From Hyphomicrobiales bacterium (GTDB taxonomy: Bacteria; Pseudomonadota; Alphaproteobacteria; Rhodospirillales; JACKKN01): 64,000 bases of DNA. The stretch spans positions 124,001 to 188,000 of the forward strand of contig JACKKN010000005.1 of the NCBI GenBank assembly GCA_024236415.1. Reading direction: 5' to 3'. How positions within the stretch are numbered: the first letter of the stretch is position 1; the number at the start of each line of letters is the position of its first letter. Under the pieces are notes generated by a model. It worked only from the letters and a program-made list of their open reading frames with translations, searched no databases and was not told the origin of the DNA. The translations under genes and the position numbers were made by a program. Of this stretch, positions 1-10,206 are shown one piece after another.

Positions 1-2216
1 ACGGCCACGTCCCCCTCGTCGTGGCCGAATCGCAGGTAGGACAGCACGCTCTGCTCGTGGTCGTTGCAGTCGATCCACGAGAACCCGCCGGGGTCGTTAT
101 CCCGCGTGTGCAGGGCCGGGGTGTCGCGCAGCAGGTGGTTGAGGTCGCGCACCAGCCGCTGCAGGCCGCCGTTCAGGGGATCCTCGGTCTGGTGCCAGTC
201 CAGGCTGGTCTGGTGGTTCCACTCGTGCTCCTGGCCGAACTCGCCGCCCATGAACAGCAGCTTCTTGCCCGGATGGGTCCACATGAAGGTCAGGTAGGCG
301 CGCAGGTTGGCGAACCGCTGCCAGTTGTCGCCGGGCATGCGGCCGATCAGCGACCGCTTGCCGTGCACCACCTCGTCATGGCTCAGCGGCAGCATGAAGT
401 TCTCGTGGTAGGCATACAGCAGGCCGAAGGTGAGCTGGTCGTGGTGGTACTTGCGGTACACCGCCTCCTTCGACATGTAGTTCAGGGTGTCGTGCATCCA
501 CCCCATGTTCCACTTGAAGCCGAAGCCCAGGCCGCCCAGGTAGGTGGGCCGCGAGACCATGGGCCAGGCGGTCGATTCCTCGGCCACCGTGAAGGCGCCG
601 GGGTGCTCGGAATAGACCACCTCGTTCAGGCGCTTGAGGAAGGCGATGGCGCCCAGGTTCTCGTTGCCGCCGAAGGCATTGGGAATCCACTGTCCGGCCT
701 CGCGGCTGTAGTCCAGGTACAGCATCGACGCCACCGCGTCCACGCGCAGCCCGTCGATGTGGTATTCCTCCAACCAGAACAAGGCGTTGGAGATCATGAA
801 GTTGACAACCTCGGTGCGGTCGAAGTTGTAGATCAGGGTGCCCCAGTCCATGTGCCGGCCCTGGCGCGGGTCGGCGTGCTCGTACAGGTGGGTGCCGTCG
901 AACCGGGCCAGGCCGTGGGCGTCCTCGGGGAAGTGGCCGGGCACCCAGTCCAGGATCACGCCGATGCCGGCCTGGTGGCAGGCGTCGATGAAGGCGCGGA
1001 ACTCGTCGGGCGGGCCGAACCGGCTGGTGGGCGCGAACAGGCCGATGGGCTGGTACCCCCAGGACCCGTCGAAGGGGTATTCGTTGACCGGCAGCAGCTC
1101 GATGTGGGTGAAGCCCATGTGGGCCACGTAGGGCACCAGCTGCTCGGTCATCTCGCGGTAGGTGAGATAGCGGTTGCCCTCCTCGGGCACCCGGCGCCAG
1201 GACCCCAGGTGCACCTCGTAGACGGCGATCGGCGCGTCGACGCCGTGGCGCCGCTCCCGCTCGGCCATCCAGGCGCGGTCGTTCCACTGGTATGCGCCGC
1301 GGCCCTCGACGATGCTGGCGGTGCTGGGCGGATGCTCGCAGCGGAAGGCGTAGGGGTCGGACTTCAGCGGCAGCAGGCTGCCGTCGCCGCCGGTGATCTC
1401 GTACTTGTACAGGGTCCCGGGTCCCAGCCCGGGGACGAAGATCTCCCACACCCCGCAGCCGGGGTGCACGCGCATGGCATGGCGGCGGCCGTCCCAGGCG
1501 TTGAAGTCGCCGACCACGCTGACCCGCCGGGCATTGGGGGCCCAGACGGCGAAGTTGACGCCGTCGACCCCTTCCATCTGCACCAGTTGCGCGCCCAGGC
1601 GGTCGAAGCTGCGCCGGTGGGTGCCCTCGGCCAGCAGGTGCAGGTCCATCTCGCCCATGTAGGGCGGGAAACGGTAGGGGTCCTCGCGCAGGTGCTCGGC
1701 GCCGCCCTGGTCCACCTTCAGGCGGTAGGCGAAGGGCTTGGCCCGGCGCGGCAGGTCCGCCACGAAACAGCCGGGGCCGTCGTCCTGGGTCATGGCGGCC
1801 ACGTCGTTGCCGGCGGCGTCCACCACCGTGGCCCCCTGCACGTCGGGCAGGAAGGCGCGCACCACCAGCCCGCCGCCGGGCGCGTCGTGCATGCCCAGGA
1901 ACGAGAACGGGTCGTTGTGCCGGGCCTCGCGGATCCGGCTGAAACCTTCGGCCTGCTCCGCTGCCGCCCGCTGCTTGACGGTCGCGGCGGACTCCGCCGC
2001 CGTCGCCCGGGCGGGCCGGGTCGTCTTGCCGGTCGCGGCCGATTTGCCCGTCGCCGCCGATTTGCCCGTCACCGCCGATTTGCTCGTCGTGTTCGACTTG
2101 GCCGGCGCGGTCGCCTTCGCCTTGGTCGTCTTGGTTGCCTTGGCGGAGTCGCCGTCCTGCGCCTTTCCGCGCTTACTGGTCAATGGGGCCCCCTTGGTAT
2201 TGTCCTGTACGGCCAT
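1..2216 (-). CDS. glgB: 1,4-alpha-glucan branching enzyme, C-terminus cut by window edge
   Basis: This GH13 enzyme makes alpha-1,6 branches in glycogen. Read from the ATG at 2216 the frame stays open to base 1, giving 738 codons without a stop. It carries the GlgB order: an N1 module beginning FSFLGMH near residue 104, a CBM48 module, then the catalytic barrel with GLRVDAV (nucleophile Asp near 493), VAEEST (acid/base Glu) and LSHDEVVHGK. The match continues almost to the usual C-terminus, so only a few residues are missing. The first ~85 residues are unusual: a Lys/Ala/Thr-rich, histone-H1-like tail with three near-identical six-residue units (KSAxTG). No other glycogen gene is visible, although the operon may continue to the left. 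Confidence 0.93.
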   Translation of the reverse strand, partial: MAVQDNTKGAPLTSKRGKAQDGDSAKATKTTKAKATAPAKSNTTSKSAVTGKSAATGKSAATGKTTRPARATAAESAATVKQRAAAEQAEGFSRIREARHNDPFSFLGMHDAPGGGLVVRAFLPDVQGATVVDAAGNDVAAMTQDDGPGCFVADLPRRAKPFAYRLKVDQGGAEHLREDPYRFPPYMGEMDLHLLAEGTHRRSFDRLGAQLVQMEGVDGVNFAVWAPNARRVSVVGDFNAWDGRRHAMRVHPGCGVWEIFVPGLGPGTLYKYEITGGDGSLLPLKSDPYAFRCEHPPSTASIVEGRGAYQWNDRAWMAERERRHGVDAPIAVYEVHLGSWRRVPEEGNRYLTYREMTEQLVPYVAHMGFTHIELLPVNEYPFDGSWGYQPIGLFAPTSRFGPPDEFRAFIDACHQAGIGVILDWVPGHFPEDAHGLARFDGTHLYEHADPRQGRHMDWGTLIYNFDRTEVVNFMISNALFWLEEYHIDGLRVDAVASMLYLDYSREAGQWIPNAFGGNENLGAIAFLKRLNEVVYSEHPGAFTVAEESTAWPMVSRPTYLGGLGFGFKWNMGWMHDTLNYMSKEAVYRKYHHDQLTFGLLYAYHENFMLPLSHDEVVHGKRSLIGRMPGDNWQRFANLRAYLTFMWTHPGKKLLFMGGEFGQEHEWNHQTSLDWHQTEDPLNGGLQRLVRDLNHLLRDTPALHTRDNDPGGFSWIDCNDHEQSVLSYLRFGHDEGDVA
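2035..2090 (-). repeat. 18-bp tandem repeat within the glgB 5' end
   Basis: Three head-to-tail 18-bp units encode the Lys-Ser-Ala-(Ala/Val)-Thr-Gly repeats of the basic N-terminal tail of GlgB. The last unit has drifted. Such repeats change in number by slippage without breaking the frame. Confidence 0.7.
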
Positions 2217-2391
2217 TTTCGTACTTGGCGGCCCGTCGGCCGCCCTGCGACATTAGCACAGGTGGCCGGCAGGGGAAGGCCCGGAGTTGAAATACCCTGA
2301 AACGGCGGATTTCCGGGCCACTTCTCCGGTCCCCGGGCCGCCGCGGCTGGATTTTCGTGCGACTCGGCCGGACGCCGGCCGAACCGCGGGC

Positions 2392-3183
2392 TCACCTTCC
2401 CGTCGGGCTCAGCAACACCGTCTGCAGCACCGAGGCCACCGGGCCGTCCTCGTCCGAGATCTCGGCCCGGGCCAGGCCGACCCCCGTTTCGTGCCAGTGG
2501 GAGATCGCCCGCGACACCAGCCAGTCGGATTGCGTGCGCCGGTGCGCGACGATGGTGATGTCGCTGTTCACGAATCCGATCTGGTCTAGCGGGGCGTTGC
2601 TGGAAATGCCGTTGCCGCAGTCGGCCAGCGGGCACAGGCGCTGGAACGACGACGGTTCGTCGTCGGGCAGCAGCGGCGGCGTCCGCATCCACATGGTGGC
2701 CGGGCCCCGCCCGCGGCCTTCGCCCGCGGCGATGGCGACCTCGACGAAATGGCCGAACATGGGCAGGTCGTGCCCCATCTTGCCGGACCCGATTCGCCCC
2801 GGCACCGCGTCGGCCCGGGCCAGCCGCGCCACCGGCGCCGTCGGCACCGGGCCGATGTCCTCCTCGGCGACATGCATGCTGGACGCGCTGGCGCACAGGC
2901 GGTCGTCCAGGTCGGTGACCGTGGCGGTGGCGGTAGCGACCCGGCGGCCATCGCGCGCGACCTGTGCCCGCACCCGGATTCCGGCCATGGGCACCGGCCG
3001 GTGCAGGTCGACGGTCAGCCGGGTCAGCACCTTGTCGCCGCCCAGGGCCCGCTCGACCGCGCGGGCGACCAGCCCGGTCACCGGACCGGCGTGGCAATAG
3101 TCGGGCAGCCACGGGCCGCGGGCCGGATCCTGGCCCACGAACACGCCGTCCCGCTCGACGAAAAAGGACACGGGTCCGCTCAC
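2392..3183 (-). CDS. thioesterase-like (double hot-dog) protein
   Basis: This 263-residue protein resembles the acyl-CoA thioesterase/TesB-like superfamily of two hot-dog domains. The N-terminal half has the pattern GPVTGLVARAVE followed by LTVDLHRPVPM, a typical hot-dog beta strand. The second half ends with a similar strand (EDGPVASVLQTVLL). It would hydrolyse an acyl-CoA or related thioester, but the substrate cannot be read from sequence. It lies upstream of glgB on the same strand with a 175-bp gap. The exact subfamily is uncertain. Confidence 0.72.
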   Translation of the reverse strand: MSGPVSFFVERDGVFVGQDPARGPWLPDYCHAGPVTGLVARAVERALGGDKVLTRLTVDLHRPVPMAGIRVRAQVARDGRRVATATATVTDLDDRLCASASSMHVAEEDIGPVPTAPVARLARADAVPGRIGSGKMGHDLPMFGHFVEVAIAAGEGRGRGPATMWMRTPPLLPDDEPSSFQRLCPLADCGNGISSNAPLDQIGFVNSDITIVAHRRTQSDWLVSRAISHWHETGVGLARAEISDEDGPVASVLQTVLLSPTGR

Positions 3184-3351
3184 CTGGTCTGCTCCTGCCC
3201 GGTTGCCGCCCGGCCGTCGCGGCGGGGGGATGGTACCAGACCGCCGCCACCGGCGCGACCGGATTGCGGCGCGATTGGGCCCACCGACAAGCCGGTTGGC
3301 GTGCCGGGCGTTTTCTGCGATTAGTAGGCGTTAGCGCACCCTGGAGATTCC

Positions 3352-6300
3352 ATGTACTTCGACCGCCGTCTGTGGGCCTTCACGGCCGGAATCCGCCACC
3401 GCATCGCCGCCGCCGTGGCCGTCGGCCTGGTGGCCACCGGATTCGCCATCGCCCGCCTGGCCCTGCTGGGCTGGCTGCTGGGCCAGGTGATCGCCGGGCG
3501 CCCCCTGGCCGAGCTGGCCTGGCCGGCGGTGGCCGTGGCCGCGGTGATGGCGGGCCGCGGCGGGCTCGAATTCCTGCGCACCGTGATCGCCCACGAGACC
3601 GGGTTCGCGGTGCAGCGGCGCCTGAGCCTGCGCATCTACGAGCAGGTGGTGGCCCTGGGCCCGGCCCATTTCGGCGGCACCCGCAGCGGCGCCGTGATCA
3701 CCGCCATGGTCGACGGGGTGCGGCAGTTGGAGACCTATTTCGGCCAGTACCTGCCGCAACTGTTCGTCGCCGCCCTGACCCCGGTCGTGATCTTCGCCTT
3801 CGCCGCCTTCCTGGACCCGGCGGTGGCCGGGGTGATGCTGGCGGCGGCCCTGGCCACCCTGGTGGCGCCCATGGTGTTCCACCGCCTGGACCGGGACAAC
3901 GCGCTGGGCCGGTCCAAGGCGTACAAGGCCTTCGCCGCCGATTTCCTGGATTCCATCCAGGGCCTGGGCACCCTGAAGGCGTTCGGCCAGAGCGGCCCGC
4001 GCATCGACCTGCTGGCCGACCGCGCCCACGCCCTGTTCCGCGCCACCATGTGGGTGCTGGCCACCAACGCCCTGGCCCGCGGCATCACCGACCTGGGCAT
4101 CACCCTGGGCGCCGCCGCGGCCCTGGCCCTGGGCGCGTACCGGGTCACCACCGGGTCCATGGAGCTGGGCACGCTGCTGATCCTGCTGATGCTGGGGACC
4201 GAGGTGTTCCGGCCCCTGCGCGACCTGCGCGCCCTGCTGCACGACGGCATGATCGGCCAGTCGGCGGCCATGGGCATCTTCGAGATCCTGGACGCCGAGC
4301 CCCTGGTCAACGCCAAGGCGCAGCCCTGGGACGGCCCGGCGCCGGCCTCGTCGCGCATCGAGTTCGACCGGGTGGCCTTCCGCTACCCGGGCGGCGAGGC
4401 CCGCGCCCACGACGGCCTGACCTTCACCGTGGCCGAGGGCGAGCGGGTGGGCATCGTCGGCGCCAGCGGCGCCGGCAAGTCGACCATCATGAAGCTGCTG
4501 CTGCGCCTCTATGACGTCACCGACGGCGCCATCCGCGTCGGCGGGGTGGACATCCGCCGCCTGGACCCCGAAGTGCTGCGCGACCGCATGGCGGTGGTCG
4601 GGCAGGACACCTACCTGTTCCACGGCACGGTCGAGGACAACCTGCGCCTGGGCCGGCCCGACGCCACCTGGGACGAGATCGCGGCCGCCGCCCGCGCCGC
4701 CAACGCCACCGAGTTCATCGACCGCCTGCCCCAGGGCTACCGCACCGTGGTCGGCGAGCGCGGCATCCGCCTGTCGGGCGGGCAGCGGCAGCGCATCGCC
4801 ATCGCCCGCGCCCTGCTGCGCGACGCCGAGATCCTGGTGTTGGACGAGGCGCTGTCGGCCGTCGACGCCGAGAACGAGGCGGTGATCCAGGAGGCCCTGG
4901 ACCGCCTGATGGCGGGGCGCACCACCATCATCTTCGCCCACCGCCTGTCCAGCGTCATCGACGCCGACCGCATCCTGGTGCTGGACAGGGGCCGCCTGGT
5001 CGAGGAGGGCCGCCACGGCGACCTGATGGCCGCCGGCGGCGCCTACCACGCCCTGATGGCCGACCAGGCGCGCGAGGCCGCCGGCGCCGGCGCCGCGGCC
5101 CGGCTGCTGCCCCTGGCGGCGCCCGGGGCCGAAACGGGCCCGGCGGCCGGGGACGTCGACGACGGCGAACCGGCCGACGCCATCCTGCGCGCCGAGGGCC
5201 TGACCTGGACCCAGGCCTTCGCCGCCCTGCTGGCCGAGGTCCGGCCCTGGTGGGGCCGGTTCCTGATGACGCTGGGGTTCGGCATCGGCCGGGTGGTGGC
5301 CTACATCGGCGTCGGCGCCATGGGCGCCCTCGCGGTGGCGGCGGTGAAGACGGGCACGCCCCACGCGCCGTACCTGTGGTGGCTGGCGGTGCTGGCGCCG
5401 CTGGCCGGGATGCTGCACTGGAGCGAATCCTGGGTCGCCCACGACATGGCCTTCCGCATGCTGGCCGAGATGCGCATCGCGCTGTTTCGCAAGCTGGACG
5501 CCCTGGCGCCGGCCTACCTGGTACGCCGGCGCAGCGGCGACCTGGTGGCGGCGGCGACCCAGGACGTGGAGGTGGTGGAATACTTCTTCGCCCACACCGT
5601 GGCGCCGGCCTTCGTCGCCGTGCTGGTGCCGTCCGCGGTGCTGGCCATCCTGGCCGCCCACGGCTGGGCCATCGCCCTCGCCCTGCTGCCGTTCCTGGCC
5701 TTCGTGGCGCTCAGCCCCTTCCTCATGCGCGGCCGGGTCGACCGCCTGGGCTCCCTCGCCGGCGAGGCCCTGGGCGAGCTGAACGCCCACGCCGTGGACA
5801 CGGTGCAGGGCCTGGGCGAGGTGGTCGCCTTCGGCCACGGCACGTCCCGGGGCCGCGCCTTCGACCGCCTGCTGGAACGCTACCACGACGCCCGGCGCGG
5901 CTTTTTCCGCGACCTGGCGGCGCAGACGGCGGCGCTGGACACCATGATCGGCCTGGGCGGCCTGGCCGTGGTGGTGGCCGGCGTGACCCTGGTCCAGTCT
6001 GGGCGGCTGGACAGCGCCTTCCTGCCGCTGCTGACCCTGCTGGCCATGGCCGCCTTCCTGCCGGTGTCCGAGATCGCCCACGTGGGGCGGCAGCTGGCCG
6101 ACACCCTGGGCGCCACCCGGCGCCTGCACGCCGTGCACGCCGAACCGGTGCCGGTCCAGGACGGCCCCGGGGTGGGTGCGGCGGAAACCGGCAAGGGCGT
6201 GGTGCTGGACGGCGTCTGCTTCGCCTACCGGGGCCGCCGCGACCGGGCCCTGGACGATGTCGACCTGGACATCCCCGACGGCCGCACCCTGGCCCTGGTC

Positions 6301-6933
6301 GGGCCCTCGGGGGCGGGCAAGACGACGCTGGCCCACCTGTTGATGCGGTTCTGGGACCCCGACGCCGGCACCGTCACCCTGGGCGGCGCGCCGCTGACCG
6401 ACTACCGGCTGGACGAGCTGCGCGGCCGCATCGCCCTGGTGGCCCAGGACACCTACCTGTTCAACGACACCCTGCGCGCCAACATCGCCCTCGCCCGCCC
6501 GGGCGCCACCGAGGCCGAGATCCGGGCGGCGGTCGAGCGTGCCGCCCTGGGCGACTTCGTGGCCTCCCTGCCGCAAGGCCTGGACACCCCCGTGGGCGAA
6601 CGCGGCATGCGCCTGTCGGGCGGGCAGCGGCAGCGCATCGCCATCGCCCGCGCCTTCCTCAAGGACGCCCCGGTGCTGATCCTGGACGAGGCCACCTCGC
6701 ACCTGGACGCCATCAGCGAGCGCGCCGTGCACCGGTCCCTGCGCGACCTGATGCACGACCGCACCACCATCGTCATCGCCCACCGCCTGTCCACGGTGCG
6801 CGAGGCCGACGTGATCGCCGTCATGGACCGGGGCCGGGTGGTCGAAACCGGCCGCCACGAGGCCCTGCTGGCCCGGGGCGGCCTGTACGCCCACCTGGTC
6901 GGCCGGCAGTTGGCCGGCGCGGCGGCGGAATGA
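3352..6933 (+). CDS. tandem fused ABC exporter, CydDC-like (TMD-NBD-TMD-NBD)
   Basis: A 1193-residue full transporter with two half-exporters in one chain. Half one: six-helix membrane domain (about 1-320), Walker A GASGAGKST near 370, signature LSGGQRQR near 474, Walker B ILVLDEALS. Half two: membrane domain about 620-890, Walker A GPSGAGKTT near 984, signature near 1088, Walker B VLILDEATS. Both sites look intact, so both can bind ATP. The first membrane domain resembles CydD, whose partner CydC exports cysteine/glutathione needed for cytochrome assembly. Usually cydD and cydC are separate genes beside cydAB, which are absent here. The start is ATG with GGAG five bases upstream. The substrate is an inference. 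Confidence 0.85.
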   Translation: MYFDRRLWAFTAGIRHRIAAAVAVGLVATGFAIARLALLGWLLGQVIAGRPLAELAWPAVAVAAVMAGRGGLEFLRTVIAHETGFAVQRRLSLRIYEQVVALGPAHFGGTRSGAVITAMVDGVRQLETYFGQYLPQLFVAALTPVVIFAFAAFLDPAVAGVMLAAALATLVAPMVFHRLDRDNALGRSKAYKAFAADFLDSIQGLGTLKAFGQSGPRIDLLADRAHALFRATMWVLATNALARGITDLGITLGAAAALALGAYRVTTGSMELGTLLILLMLGTEVFRPLRDLRALLHDGMIGQSAAMGIFEILDAEPLVNAKAQPWDGPAPASSRIEFDRVAFRYPGGEARAHDGLTFTVAEGERVGIVGASGAGKSTIMKLLLRLYDVTDGAIRVGGVDIRRLDPEVLRDRMAVVGQDTYLFHGTVEDNLRLGRPDATWDEIAAAARAANATEFIDRLPQGYRTVVGERGIRLSGGQRQRIAIARALLRDAEILVLDEALSAVDAENEAVIQEALDRLMAGRTTIIFAHRLSSVIDADRILVLDRGRLVEEGRHGDLMAAGGAYHALMADQAREAAGAGAAARLLPLAAPGAETGPAAGDVDDGEPADAILRAEGLTWTQAFAALLAEVRPWWGRFLMTLGFGIGRVVAYIGVGAMGALAVAAVKTGTPHAPYLWWLAVLAPLAGMLHWSESWVAHDMAFRMLAEMRIALFRKLDALAPAYLVRRRSGDLVAAATQDVEVVEYFFAHTVAPAFVAVLVPSAVLAILAAHGWAIALALLPFLAFVALSPFLMRGRVDRLGSLAGEALGELNAHAVDTVQGLGEVVAFGHGTSRGRAFDRLLERYHDARRGFFRDLAAQTAALDTMIGLGGLAVVVAGVTLVQSGRLDSAFLPLLTLLAMAAFLPVSEIAHVGRQLADTLGATRRLHAVHAEPVPVQDGPGVGAAETGKGVVLDGVCFAYRGRRDRALDDVDLDIPDGRTLALVGPSGAGKTTLAHLLMRFWDPDAGTVTLGGAPLTDYRLDELRGRIALVAQDTYLFNDTLRANIALARPGATEAEIRAAVERAALGDFVASLPQGLDTPVGERGMRLSGGQRQRIAIARAFLKDAPVLILDEATSHLDAISERAVHRSLRDLMHDRTTIVIAHRLSTVREADVIAVMDRGRVVETGRHEALLARGGLYAHLVGRQLAGAAAE

Positions 6934-6949
6934 GACAGGGAGGACCCCG

Positions 6950-7996
6950 GTGACCGACAGGCTGATCGACTTCTACAGCGACACCACCACCCGCCCCGGC
7001 CGGGCCATGCGCGAGGCCGTCCTGACGGCCGAGGTGGGCGACGAGCAGCGCGGCCTGGATCCCAGCACCAACGCCTTGCAGGCCCGGGTGGCCGAGCTGC
7101 TGGGCCACGAGGCGGCCCTGTTCCTGCCGTCGGGCACCATGTGCAACGAGATCGCCCTGCGCGTCCACTGCACGCCCGGGGACGAGGTGATCTGCGAGCA
7201 GACCAGCCACATCGTCAACTTCGAATCGGGCGGGCCGGCGGCCCTGTCGGGGGTCATGATCCGCACCGTCGAGGGCGACCGCGGCCGCTTCGACGCCGCC
7301 GCCGTGGCCGCCGCCATCCGCCCGCCGTCGCGCTACTTCCCGGCCAGCCGCCTGTTGTGCCTGGAGCAGACCGCCAACCTGGGCGGCGGCGCCGTGTGGC
7401 CACTGGAACAGATGCAGGCGGTGGTGGCCGCGGCACGGAACGCCGGCCTGGCAGCGCACATGGACGGCGCCCGCCTGCTGAACGCCTGCGCCGCCACCGG
7501 GATCGCCGCCGCCACCTATGGCGGCCTGTTCGATTCCTGCTGGATCGACTTCTCCAAGGGCCTGGGCGCCCCGGTGGGCGCGGTCCTGGCCGGCCCGGCC
7601 ACGTTCATCGAGGCCGCCTGGCGGTTCAAGCAGCAGTGGGGCGGCGCCCTGCGGCAATCGGGCGTGCTGGCCGCCATGTGCCTTTATGCGCTGGACCACA
7701 ACGTCGACCGCCTGGCCGAGGACAACGCCCTGGCGGCGCACATCGGCCAGGGCATCGGCGAGCTGCCCCTGGTGGCCGGGGTGCTGCCGGTGGACAGCAA
7801 CATCGTCATCTTCGACATCGCCCCCGAGGGCCCGACGGCCGCCGCCCTGGCCGAGGCCCTGGCCGCCGAGGGCATCCTGATCTGCGAGTTCGGCGAGCGC
7901 CGGGTGCGCGTGGTCACCCACCTGGACGTGGACGGCGCCGACGGCGACCGCCTGGTGGACGCCCTGTCGGCCCACCTGGGCACGCCCTGGCCTTAA
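6950..7996 (+). CDS. ltaE: low-specificity L-threonine aldolase
   Basis: A PLP enzyme that splits L-threonine or L-allo-threonine to glycine and acetaldehyde. The 348-residue length is normal. The N-terminus DFYSDTTTRP, the LFLPSGTMCN segment and the Schiff-base lysine in DFSKGLGAPVG (Lys203) are all present. The start is GTG, 16 bp after the ABC transporter stop and preceded by an AGGGAGGA ribosome site, so the two genes are probably co-transcribed. The fold is well supported; substrate stereochemistry is not readable. Confidence 0.9.
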   Translation: MTDRLIDFYSDTTTRPGRAMREAVLTAEVGDEQRGLDPSTNALQARVAELLGHEAALFLPSGTMCNEIALRVHCTPGDEVICEQTSHIVNFESGGPAALSGVMIRTVEGDRGRFDAAAVAAAIRPPSRYFPASRLLCLEQTANLGGGAVWPLEQMQAVVAAARNAGLAAHMDGARLLNACAATGIAAATYGGLFDSCWIDFSKGLGAPVGAVLAGPATFIEAAWRFKQQWGGALRQSGVLAAMCLYALDHNVDRLAEDNALAAHIGQGIGELPLVAGVLPVDSNIVIFDIAPEGPTAAALAEALAAEGILICEFGERRVRVVTHLDVDGADGDRLVDALSAHLGTPWP

Positions 7997-8025
7997 TGTG
8001 CGGTTGCCCCGGTTCGGGGTTCGCC

Positions 8026-8040
8026 CTAACCTCCGGTTAG
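8026..8040. repeat. 15-bp perfect dyad between ltaE and the small lipoprotein
   Basis: Six-base arms CTAACC/GGTTAG flank TCC. The dyad sits 30 bp after the ltaE stop and 28 bp before the next start. It has no T-run, so it could be an operator or a short mRNA hairpin. Function is unknown. Confidence 0.35.
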
Positions 8041-8067
8041 TCGATTCCCCAGAAGGAGATGTGGAAG

Positions 8068-8250
8068 ATGGTGAAGAAGATGGTGACCGGTCTGGCCCTG
8101 GTGTCGGCCCTGGGCCTGGCGGCGTCGCTGGGCGCCTGCTCGCCCGAGGTGGGCAGCGAGGCATGGTGCAAGGACATCAAGGAAAAGGGCGTGACCAACG
8201 TGACCGCCCAGGAGGCCGCGGACTACGCCAAGCACTGCGTGGTCAAGTAG
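8068..8250 (+). CDS. DUF3012-type small lipoprotein
   Basis: A 60-residue protein with a lipoprotein signal peptide (hydrophobic stretch, lipobox near SLGAC) and a short mature part EVGSEAWCKDIKEKG...ADYAKHCVV with two cysteines. This matches the DUF3012 family of tiny envelope lipoproteins, which has no known function. Two ATGs are possible. The one at 8059 overlaps the AAGGAG ribosome site, whereas 8068 sits at ideal distance from it, so 8068 is chosen. A strong terminator follows, suggesting its own short transcript. Confidence 0.8.
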   Translation: MVKKMVTGLALVSALGLAASLGACSPEVGSEAWCKDIKEKGVTNVTAQEAADYAKHCVVK

Positions 8251-8276
8251 GCCGCAATAGGCGCATAGAAGACAGG

Positions 8277-8304
8277 AACGGCGGCCCCGGGGGCCGCCGT
8301 TTTC
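8277..8304 (+). terminator. rho-independent terminator after the DUF3012 gene
   Basis: A GC-rich hairpin (arms AACGGCGGCCCC/GGGGCCGCCGTT, almost no loop) followed on the plus strand by TTTTCC. It lies between convergent genes and may also slow transcription out of leuB, although the minus side lacks a T-run. Confidence 0.75.
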
Positions 8305-8311
8305 CGTTGTC

Positions 8312-9424
<1,113 letters not shown>

Positions 9425-9463
9425 GGTTTGTCCCCTCCTGCCGAACGTGTTTTCTTGGAATGC

Positions 9464-10069
9464 CTACAGCCAGGGCTGGCTGAGACGCCGTTTGTCCTCG
9501 AAGGCCCCTATCTTGTCGTCCTTCTGCAGGGTCAGGCCGATGTCGTCCAGGCCGTTCAGCAGGCAGTGCTTGCGGAAGGGGTCGATGTCGAACGTGATCT
9601 CGCCGCCGTCGGGGCCCTGGATGGTCTGGCTTTCCAGGTCCACGGTGATGGTGGCGTTGGCGCCGCGCTGGGCGTCGTCCATCAGCTTGTCCACCTCTTC
9701 CTGGGGCAGCTTGATGGGCAGGATGCCGTTCTTGAAGCAGTTGTTGTAGAAGATGTCGGCGAAGTTGGGCGCGATGATGCAGCGGATGCCGAAGTCCAGC
9801 AGCGCCCAGGGCGCATGCTCGCGCGACGAGCCGCAGCCGAAGTTGTCGCCGGCCACCAGGATGGTGGCCTGGCGGTAGGCCGGCCGGTTGAGCACGAAGT
9901 CGGCGATCTCGTTGCCCTGCTCGTCATAGCGCATCTCGTCGAACAGGTTCTTGCCCAGGCCCGAGCGCTTGATGGTCTTCAGGAACTGCTTGGGGATGAT
10001 CATGTCGGTGTCGACGTTGATCATGGGCAGGGGCGCCGCGACCCCGGTCAGCTTGGTGAACTTGTCCAT
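9464..10069 (-). CDS. leuD: 3-isopropylmalate dehydratase, small subunit
   Basis: Small swivelling subunit of isopropylmalate isomerase, which works with LeuC. The 201 residues are the usual length. DTDMIIPKQFLKTI and the substrate-loop region GDNFGCGSSREHAPWAL are clearly visible. It is separated from its partner leuC by a toxin-antitoxin pair on the opposite strand, so leuD-leuB probably has its own promoter in the 10070-10150 region. Confidence 0.97.
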   Translation of the reverse strand: MDKFTKLTGVAAPLPMINVDTDMIIPKQFLKTIKRSGLGKNLFDEMRYDEQGNEIADFVLNRPAYRQATILVAGDNFGCGSSREHAPWALLDFGIRCIIAPNFADIFYNNCFKNGILPIKLPQEEVDKLMDDAQRGANATITVDLESQTIQGPDGGEITFDIDPFRKHCLLNGLDDIGLTLQKDDKIGAFEDKRRLSQPWL

Positions 10070-10153
10070 GACGTGTCCGCTGGTTTGCGTGAGGGAGCCG
10101 CATTCCTAGCCGATTTCGTCACGGTCCGCAACGCGCAGGTGCCCCGTATGAAA

Positions 10154-10182
10154 TTGACATCAATGATATCACTGCCTACATT
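10154..10182 (+). promoter_or_regulatory. sigma-70-like promoter for the RHH/PIN pair
   Basis: A perfect -35 TTGACA (10154-10159), 17-bp spacer and TACATT as -10 (10177-10182). The spacer holds the palindrome TGATATCA (10164-10171), and a second ATTGACA lies 27 bp after the first. Ribbon-helix-helix antitoxins usually bind such small repeats to repress their own operon, so this is a candidate operator. Confidence 0.55.
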
Positions 10183-10206
10183 GACAGCATTGGTGGAGAC
10201 CGGCCC

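Noticed and set aside
21..2300. A 759-codon open frame on the plus strand opposite glgB
   Set aside because: It is the antisense shadow of glgB: low-complexity Val/Gln/His composition, no recognisable domain, and the minus strand encodes a clear GH13 enzyme.
3331..6894. A 1187-codon open frame opposite the ABC exporter
   Set aside because: Composition (Gly/His/Gln/Val-rich) is typical of a GC-rich antisense frame; the plus strand has two complete ABC ATPase motif sets.
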